Shown here one piece after another: positions 59,416 through 64,000 of a DNA stretch of 64,000 bases. The stretch comes from JAJXWB01 sp964634325. Its GTDB lineage: Bacteria > Pseudomonadota > Alphaproteobacteria > Rhizobiales > Beijerinckiaceae. A model generated the notes under the pieces. That model worked only from the letters and a program-made list of their open reading frames with translations, was not told the origin of the DNA and did no database searches. The first letter of the stretch is position 1. Every line of letters starts with the position of its first letter. Made by a program: the position numbers and the translations under genes. The stretch is from assembly GCA_964634325.1 (NCBI GenBank), contig CAZWJF010000010.1, positions 1-64,000 on the forward strand, in the 5' to 3' direction.

Positions 59416-60540
59416 TCAGCCCTTGAAATAACGATTGGGAACGAACGGCGTCCTGGTCACGCGCGCTGGCAGAGCCTTGCCGCGCACCAATGCGGCGAGT
59501 TCCGTCCCGACCGCAGCGAATTCGCGCGCGACATAACCCATGGCGACCGGCTTCCCGAGGCTCGGCGCGAAGCCGCCCGAAGTGATCCGGCCGACGACGC
59601 GCCCGTCCGGCGTTGCAATTTCCGCGCCCTCGCGCGCCGGCTGCCGCCCTTCGAAAGCCAGCCCCACGCGTGAGCGTGCGGGCCCTTCGGCGAGCGCCTT
59701 CTGAATGCGCGCAGCGCCCGGAAAGCCGCCGTCCGCACGTCGCCGTTTGCCGATCGACCAGGCGAGCGCAGCCTCGATCGGGTCCGTCGTCTCGTCGATG
59801 TCATGGCCGTAGAGGCACAGGCCCGCTTCCAGCCTGAGCGAATCGCGGGCGCCGAGCCCGATGGGAGCGCAGTCGGGATGCGACAGCAGCCGTTCGGCGA
59901 AGGTCTCGGCCTGCGAGGCGGGCAACGAAATCTCGAAGCCGTCCTCGCCCGTGTAGCCCGAGCGCGTGACGAACATCGGCGAATCGCGCCATTCGAAATC
60001 GCCGCCCTGCATGAAGACGAGCGACTGCACGCCCGGAACGAGCCCCTCGACGGCTTCGGCGGCGCGCGGCCCCTGCACGGCGATCAACGCGCGGTCTTCG
60101 AAGACGTCGAGCGTGAGCTCTGGCAGCTTGGCGCGCATCAGCGCGAAATCCGCAGCTTTGCGCGCCGCATTGCACACGATGAACAGCCGCTCCGGGTCGC
60201 CCGGCAGGCGCGTGACCATCAGGTCGTCGAGAATGCCGCCGTCGTCCGCCAGAAACTGCGTGTAGCGCGTCCGGCCGACCGCAAGTCCGACGATGTCGCC
60301 CGGGACGAGCGTCTCCAGCCGCGCGGCGGCGTTGGGACCCTCCAGGATCGCCTGACCCATGTGCGAGACGTCGAACAGCCCGCATTTTTCGCGCGTGTGC
60401 AGATGCTCGGTCATCACGCCGGTCGGATATTGGATCGGCATGTCGTAGCCCGCGAAGGGCGCCATGCGGGCGCCGAGCCGCTTGTGCAGAGCGTGAAGGG
60501 GCGTGAGCGCCAGTTCTTCGGTCGAGGACGAATCGGCCAA
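59416..60540 (-). CDS. gcvT: Glycine cleavage system T protein (aminomethyltransferase)
   Basis: 374 residues. Moves the methylene of glycine to tetrahydrofolate. The N-terminus is LTPLHALHKRLGARMAPFAGYDMPIQY, and GLFDVSHMGQ (near 54) and SGYTGEDGFEI (near 195) are conserved GcvT segments. Start is most likely TTG 60540: GGAGG lies 4 nt upstream, and the conserved N-terminus would be lost from the next ATG. First gene of gcvT-gcvH-gcvPA-gcvPB behind a glycine riboswitch. Confidence 0.95.
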   Translation of the reverse strand: MADSSSTEELALTPLHALHKRLGARMAPFAGYDMPIQYPTGVMTEHLHTREKCGLFDVSHMGQAILEGPNAAARLETLVPGDIVGLAVGRTRYTQFLADDGGILDDLMVTRLPGDPERLFIVCNAARKAADFALMRAKLPELTLDVFEDRALIAVQGPRAAEAVEGLVPGVQSLVFMQGGDFEWRDSPMFVTRSGYTGEDGFEISLPASQAETFAERLLSHPDCAPIGLGARDSLRLEAGLCLYGHDIDETTDPIEAALAWSIGKRRRADGGFPGAARIQKALAEGPARSRVGLAFEGRQPAREGAEIATPDGRVVGRITSGGFAPSLGKPVAMGYVAREFAAVGTELAALVRGKALPARVTRTPFVPNRYFKG

Positions 60541-60544
60541 GGGA

Positions 60545-60549
60545 CCTCC
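60545..60549 (-). promoter_or_regulatory. Shine-Dalgarno with short spacing to a TTG start
   Basis: GGAGG on the minus strand ends 4 nt before TTG 60540 of gcvT, a short but workable spacing. With the riboswitch just upstream, access to this site is a possible point of control. Confidence 0.5.
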
Positions 60550-60587
60550 GGAATCGAGACGAGCGTCCGCAGGCGGTAGCCGGCGGC

Positions 60588-60785
60588 GCCCCCTCTGTCC
60601 CGTGACCTGAGAGATTTCCCCGGAAGCGCGAGCTTCGGGTTACCCCCGTCGGTGGACGCTTGCTAGCGCAGCGCCGCTTTCCAGAGCGTCATCCTTTCGC
60701 GGTCCATTTGCCTGAGCGTTTCCGGGGCGGTTGCGCCTTCGGCGCCGGCCGCGAGCGCTGGGCTCCGCCGGTCTCTTCCGCGAAA
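60588..60785 (-). ncRNA. Tandem glycine riboswitch
   Basis: Reading the minus strand, two aptamers follow each other. Aptamer 1 has GCGGAAGAGAC at its 5' end, GCCGAAGGCGCAA, AAACGCTCAGGCAAATGGAC and CTCTGGAAAG. Aptamer 2 has CACCGACGGGGGTAACCC, AAATCTCTCAGGTCACGGGACAGAGGG. These are the conserved core patterns of glycine aptamers in the usual order and spacing, and gcvT starts 47 nt further on. Glycine binding would raise expression of the glycine cleavage operon. Borders are approximate. Confidence 0.9.
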
Positions 60786-60876
60786 GATCTTGATCTGACG
60801 AACCCAGATGTATCCGGGCGCGCCGTGGAGTCAATCGTCGCCGCGCTGCAACGCAAATGGCCTGTGGAAAGGCGGC

Positions 60877-61971
60877 TCAGAGGTTCGGCTTTTGCCGCAT
60901 CCAGATCACCACAAGCGTCGTCGTGGCGATCGCCGCGAGCACCTGCAGCCAGAAGAACAGGATGAAGTCGATCAGCGCGCCGACGGGCGGCGCGCCGGGC
61001 AGCGAACCGCGCACCGCTGGAATGACGAACATGAAGGCCGCCACCCATGTCATCATGGAGAAATCGATCTTCCGGCCTTGTTCGGCGACCTGCCAGGCGA
61101 CCGACAGCGCTGCGATCGCCACGACCAGCAACGATATGGTCGACAGGGCGGCCAGGAAGATCACCGACCCGCTGCGACGCACTTCGATGGCGACATCCGC
61201 CGTTCCGCCCTGCTCGCGAATATCCGTCAGGCGGGCGCGGATGCCGTGAGGCACGGACCCGAGGCCGGCTTCCACGGCTATGTCCTTGCCTTCGACAAGT
61301 CCGTCGATGTCGATTTCGAACCGATACCGATCGAATGGGTAGTCGAGAATATCGCCGGACACGGCGTTGATCGTCACATCCCACGGCGTCAGGTGCGCGT
61401 TCGCGTGGAACGTATGGGAGAGCGGACCCGAGCCCGGGTCCAGACGCAGCGTCACGTCCTTCGCCAGCCGCGCGTCCGACTGCATGAGGGAGCCGGACGT
61501 CGGCATGATGTGGAGCGCGATCTTCTCGTCGTTGAGCGCCGTCACCCCGATCGACAGGCTCAGGGCGATCGCCGCGCCATTCGCGTCGACCGCCTTGGGC
61601 GCGCGCGATTCGCGCGCGAAGAAGAACAAGGGCAGGGCGTAGACGATCGCGGCGATCGCAGCGATGATCGCCCGTCTCTTCGTGAATTTCGGCAGCCGGG
61701 ATTTCCATCCAGTGGCCGGCGGAATCGGCGCGAGGATGGTCGGACCCGACCCTGTGTCGACATCGCCCGCGAGTTTCTCCGCGGCTGCGCGCGCCAGCGC
61801 GAGCTCAGACTCGCGCACATCGGGCGCGAGTTCTTGTGAAGCAAGACTATTCTCGACGTGCTCGAGCAGCGATTTGAGCGCCTGCACGTGCTCGGTCGGG
61901 TCCGAGGCCGCGCGCTCGCTCAACGCGGCGGCGAAATAATCGTCGTAGCGTGTGTCAATTTCACCGGTCAT
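60877..61971 (-). CDS. DUF4436-like membrane protein with cytoplasmic N-terminal helical region
   Basis: 364 residues. A soluble N-terminal part (about 1-95, Ala/Glu/Leu-rich) precedes one membrane helix (RRAIIAAIAAIVYALPLFFFA), an extracytoplasmic beta-rich segment of about 140 residues, and three closely packed C-terminal helices (VIFLAALSTISLLVVAIAAL; MTWVAAFMFVIPAVR; LIDFILFFWLQVLAAIATTTLVVIW). The pattern fits DUF4436, known mainly from actinobacteria. The start at 61971 gives MTGEIDTRYDDYFAAALSE. Its stop is about 90 nt upstream of the riboswitch; co-transcription with gcv is possible but not shown. Confidence 0.65.
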   Translation of the reverse strand: MTGEIDTRYDDYFAAALSERAASDPTEHVQALKSLLEHVENSLASQELAPDVRESELALARAAAEKLAGDVDTGSGPTILAPIPPATGWKSRLPKFTKRRAIIAAIAAIVYALPLFFFARESRAPKAVDANGAAIALSLSIGVTALNDEKIALHIMPTSGSLMQSDARLAKDVTLRLDPGSGPLSHTFHANAHLTPWDVTINAVSGDILDYPFDRYRFEIDIDGLVEGKDIAVEAGLGSVPHGIRARLTDIREQGGTADVAIEVRRSGSVIFLAALSTISLLVVAIAALSVAWQVAEQGRKIDFSMMTWVAAFMFVIPAVRGSLPGAPPVGALIDFILFFWLQVLAAIATTTLVVIWMRQKPNL

Positions 61972-62106
61972 GACGTGGAAGCGACCCCCAGCCGACAATG
62001 CGCCAAGGGCGCAAACAGCCTATTAGCGTCAGTCTAATTCCGTGTATAGAGCTTCGGCTTGGCGGGCGCGGATCGCAACGCGGCGTCGGGACTTGGGGAG
62101 AGGCGC

Positions 62107-63264
62107 ATGCGGGCTGCGCGTGGACGTTTTACGTTTCTTGCAGGGGTCTTCGTAGCGGCGTTGTCTCTGGCCGGCTGCATGGCGACCGAGCGCACGGTGT
62201 CGAGCGACGTGCGGACTTCCGACGCATGGGCCGCTGTCGTGCTGTTCGATTCGATGGGAACGAAGAGCCTGTCCGACGCGTCGACGCGCTCCGCCCGCGC
62301 GAAGTCGCTCGACGTTCTGGCTCTGTCCGGCGGCGGCGCGGACGGCGCGTTCGGCGCCGGCGTTCTTTACGAGTGGAGCAAGCTCGGCTCGCGGCCCAAA
62401 TTCGACATCGTGACAGGCGTATCGACCGGCGCCCTGCAATCGACGTTCGCCTTTCTCGGCCCCTCTTACGACGACACGCTGAAGGCGCTCTACACATGCA
62501 CCTGCTCGAGGGACCTGTTCGCCCATCGCGGCGTTTCGGGCCTGCTCGGGGACAGCCTGATGGACACCGAACCGCTCAAGGCGAAGATCGCGTCCATCGT
62601 CACCGACGAGGTGCTCGAGCGTGTCGCCGCCGAGCACCGCGCTGGCCGGCGTCTCTATGTCGCCACCACCAATCTCGACGCCGGCGTCGTGACGGTGTGG
62701 GACATGGGCAAGCTCGCTGCGAGCGACGCGCCGGGCAAGGCCGAGCTGTATCGCGAAATCCTGCGCGCTTCCGCGGCGGTTCCGGCCTATTTCAAACCCG
62801 TCATGCTTCATCCGGTTCTCGAAAAGCCGGAGGAAACGCAGATGCACGTCGACGGCGGACTCAAGGCGCCGATGCTCCTGCGCGGCTTCATGGTGTCGGG
62901 ACCCGAGCGTAATAAGAACGTCTACGTTCTGGTGAACGGCGCGCTGCGGCTGCGCGCCAGCGATTCCGCGGTCGCCGCGAGCACGCTCGACATCGCCAAG
63001 AAATCGATTTCGGAAATGCTGCGCGGTCTGCTCTACAAGACCGTCTACCAGTCCTACGTCGTCGTTCGGAATTCGCATGCGAAGTTCAAGCTGGGCTACG
63101 TCCCTGACAGCGTGCCGGAGACGAAGAATCCGCTCGAGTTCGATCCCGTCGAAATGCGCACGCTGTTCGACGCCGGCCGCGAAGCCGTGCGCGCCCCGGA
63201 CTTCTGGAAATCAGAGCCGCCGCGCCTGGAAAAATCCGAGCGCGTGGCGTCTGCGCGGCCCTGA
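62107..63264 (+). CDS. Patatin-like phospholipase, lipoprotein
   Basis: 385 residues. A lipoprotein signal ends at ALSLAGC (cysteine near 22). Patatin motifs: LSGGGADGAFGAGVL (oxyanion loop, near 78), GVSTGA with the nucleophile serine near 102, and HVDGGLKAP with the catalytic aspartate near 260. It is an esterase or phospholipase attached to a membrane, probably the outer membrane. The start at 62107 is supported by GGGGAGAGG upstream. Confidence 0.88.
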   Translation: MRAARGRFTFLAGVFVAALSLAGCMATERTVSSDVRTSDAWAAVVLFDSMGTKSLSDASTRSARAKSLDVLALSGGGADGAFGAGVLYEWSKLGSRPKFDIVTGVSTGALQSTFAFLGPSYDDTLKALYTCTCSRDLFAHRGVSGLLGDSLMDTEPLKAKIASIVTDEVLERVAAEHRAGRRLYVATTNLDAGVVTVWDMGKLAASDAPGKAELYREILRASAAVPAYFKPVMLHPVLEKPEETQMHVDGGLKAPMLLRGFMVSGPERNKNVYVLVNGALRLRASDSAVAASTLDIAKKSISEMLRGLLYKTVYQSYVVVRNSHAKFKLGYVPDSVPETKNPLEFDPVEMRTLFDAGREAVRAPDFWKSEPPRLEKSERVASARP

Positions 63265-63276
63265 CGGGGCGGCGGC

Positions 63277-63906
63277 CTAGCGGCGGCGACGGCGGCGGCC
63301 TTCCGGCGCCGCGCCGCCCTTGCCCATCGACAGAACGACTTCGTAGTCGTCCGCCGCGCGCTCGTTGATATAGGGAACCGCTAGAGGTTCCGCGATCAGC
63401 GTGTTGATGGCGTTGCCGGTCGATCCGACCGCCCCTCCGACCGTATAGGTCTTCGAGGCGAGGATCTTCTCGTCGCCGGTGCGTCGTACGGCGACGGTCA
63501 GGGGCGCGGTATAGGAGCCGGGACCGCCCGCCGCGCCGATCACGGTCCGCGTTTCGACGCCGACCCGCACCAGAAGCTGATTGCCGGAATGCGAGCAGTC
63601 GCGGGCGACGTCGCCGATGGCGATCTGGTAGCGCACGCTCGACGAATCCACCCCGCCGACCCGATAGGCCGACATGCCCGGCTCGATCTGGACGACAGGG
63701 CAGTCGATTCGCTCGCCGGCGCCTTTGTTCGGCAGCGGCGGGGCGTTGGGCGAATTGAATGCGAGAAGGTTGCCGAGCTTCGTCGAGACGGGATCCGGGT
63801 CGCCGCCGGCGACCGATCCGGCCGGGCCGCCGCACCCGGCGAGCGCAAATCCGCCGGCCATAGCCGCAACGCCGAGCGCGCGGCGCGAAAGAAACGCAAT
63901 ACCCAT
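63277..63906 (-). CDS. Putative lipoprotein, beta-rich
   Basis: 209 residues. The signal peptide ends at FALAGC, so it is probably a lipoprotein processed by LspA. The mature region carries alternating hydrophobic and polar stretches (YRVGGVDSSSVRYQIAIGDVA; QLLVRVGVETRTVIGAAGG), suggesting a beta-sandwich, and ends in Arg-rich RRRRRR. No family recognised. The start at 63906 gives MGIAFLSRR; the upstream start at 63963 is coupled to another gene's stop (TGATG) but is less likely. Convergent with the patatin gene. Confidence 0.65.
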   Translation of the reverse strand: MGIAFLSRRALGVAAMAGGFALAGCGGPAGSVAGGDPDPVSTKLGNLLAFNSPNAPPLPNKGAGERIDCPVVQIEPGMSAYRVGGVDSSSVRYQIAIGDVARDCSHSGNQLLVRVGVETRTVIGAAGGPGSYTAPLTVAVRRTGDEKILASKTYTVGGAVGSTGNAINTLIAEPLAVPYINERAADDYEVVLSMGKGGAAPEGRRRRRR

Positions 63907-63962
63907 GGACGAAACTCCCGTTGGGTCAGTTGTATAGCGAATGCCGCGCGCGATGGCCAGCA

Positions 63963-64000
63963 TCAGGGCAGCGCGTCGAAGCCTTGCCCGAAGCCGGCTA
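63963..64000 (-). CDS. Possible C-terminus of a partial gene at the window edge
   Basis: The minus-strand frame reads GFGQGFDALP and ends at TGA 63965-63963, which overlaps ATG 63963 in TGATG. It may be the end of an upstream gene, but only about 11 residues are visible, so this is tentative. Confidence 0.3.
   Translation of the reverse strand, partial: AGFGQGFDALP

Noticed and set aside
1..64000. CRISPR arrays, prophage, transposases, tRNA or rRNA genes
   Set aside because: I looked for repeated spacers, integrase or transposase motifs and cloverleaf patterns and found none.

Overview
The window is a contiguous, GC-rich stretch of bacterial chromosome, almost entirely protein-coding. Several features point to a Gram-negative alphaproteobacterium, most likely of the order Hyphomicrobiales (Rhizobiales). 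These are the atpI-atpB-atpE-atpF'-atpF operon with a separate b' subunit, HisZ with HisG, the lipid A/Kdo genes lpxK and waaA, ubiA for ubiquinone, and small families typical of that order (DUF2093, DUF4170, DUF6101-like, the TIGR01459 HAD family). I cannot name the genus. I saw no rRNA, tRNA, CRISPR array, prophage or intact insertion sequence.

Layout. 1-5.7 kb: the end of hisS, an exported META/DUF1214/DUF1254 operon, an NnrU-like membrane protein, and hisZ-hisG. 5.9-12.9 kb: single genes, including a HAD phosphatase, a CheY-like receiver, a MaoC-type hydratase, ribF, a glutathione S-transferase, an exported metallo-beta-lactamase-fold protein, and a cupin/LysR divergent pair. 13.1-23.1 kb: ileS-lspA, a secreted protein, a catalytic/non-catalytic M16 protease pair, an FkbM methyltransferase and mutL. 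23.1-32.4 kb: an exported acid phosphatase-type phosphoesterase, a DUF3422 protein, a GNAT acetyltransferase, a Tat-exported MBL protein, tadA, an rluB-type pseudouridine synthase with a very long charged tail, rsmD, a methyltransferase and an MFS transporter. 32.5-39.3 kb: an acyl-CoA-centred catabolic group with two AMP-forming ligases, an alpha/beta hydrolase, a MaoC-like protein and an orphan ABC substrate-binding protein.

39.4-51.7 kb: purD, an LprI/DUF3298 protein, a DUF2239 gene behind a striking inverted-repeat promoter and followed by the remnant of a P-loop ATPase, xseA, a phosphoesterase plus a Ser/Thr kinase-universal stress protein fusion, a DUF2093 protein, waaA-lpxK, a cysQ-like phosphatase, and ubiA. 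52.1-55.1 kb: the F0 operon of ATP synthase, with a good promoter, hairpins on both sides of atpE and a terminator. 55.1-60.8 kb: a crotonase-fold protein, then the glycine cleavage operon gcvT-gcvH-gcvPA-gcvPB behind a tandem glycine riboswitch, with a 114-nt palindromic repeat inside the operon. 60.9-64 kb: a DUF4436 membrane protein, a patatin-like lipoprotein and a second lipoprotein.

Most of the window is housekeeping: translation, lipoprotein and LPS maturation, energy, one-carbon metabolism and DNA repair. The least conventional parts are the DUF2239 locus (41.7-42.5 kb), the kinase/phosphatase pair (44.2-46.4 kb), the palindrome in the gcv operon, and the orphan substrate-binding protein with a GntR-type operator (36.0 kb).
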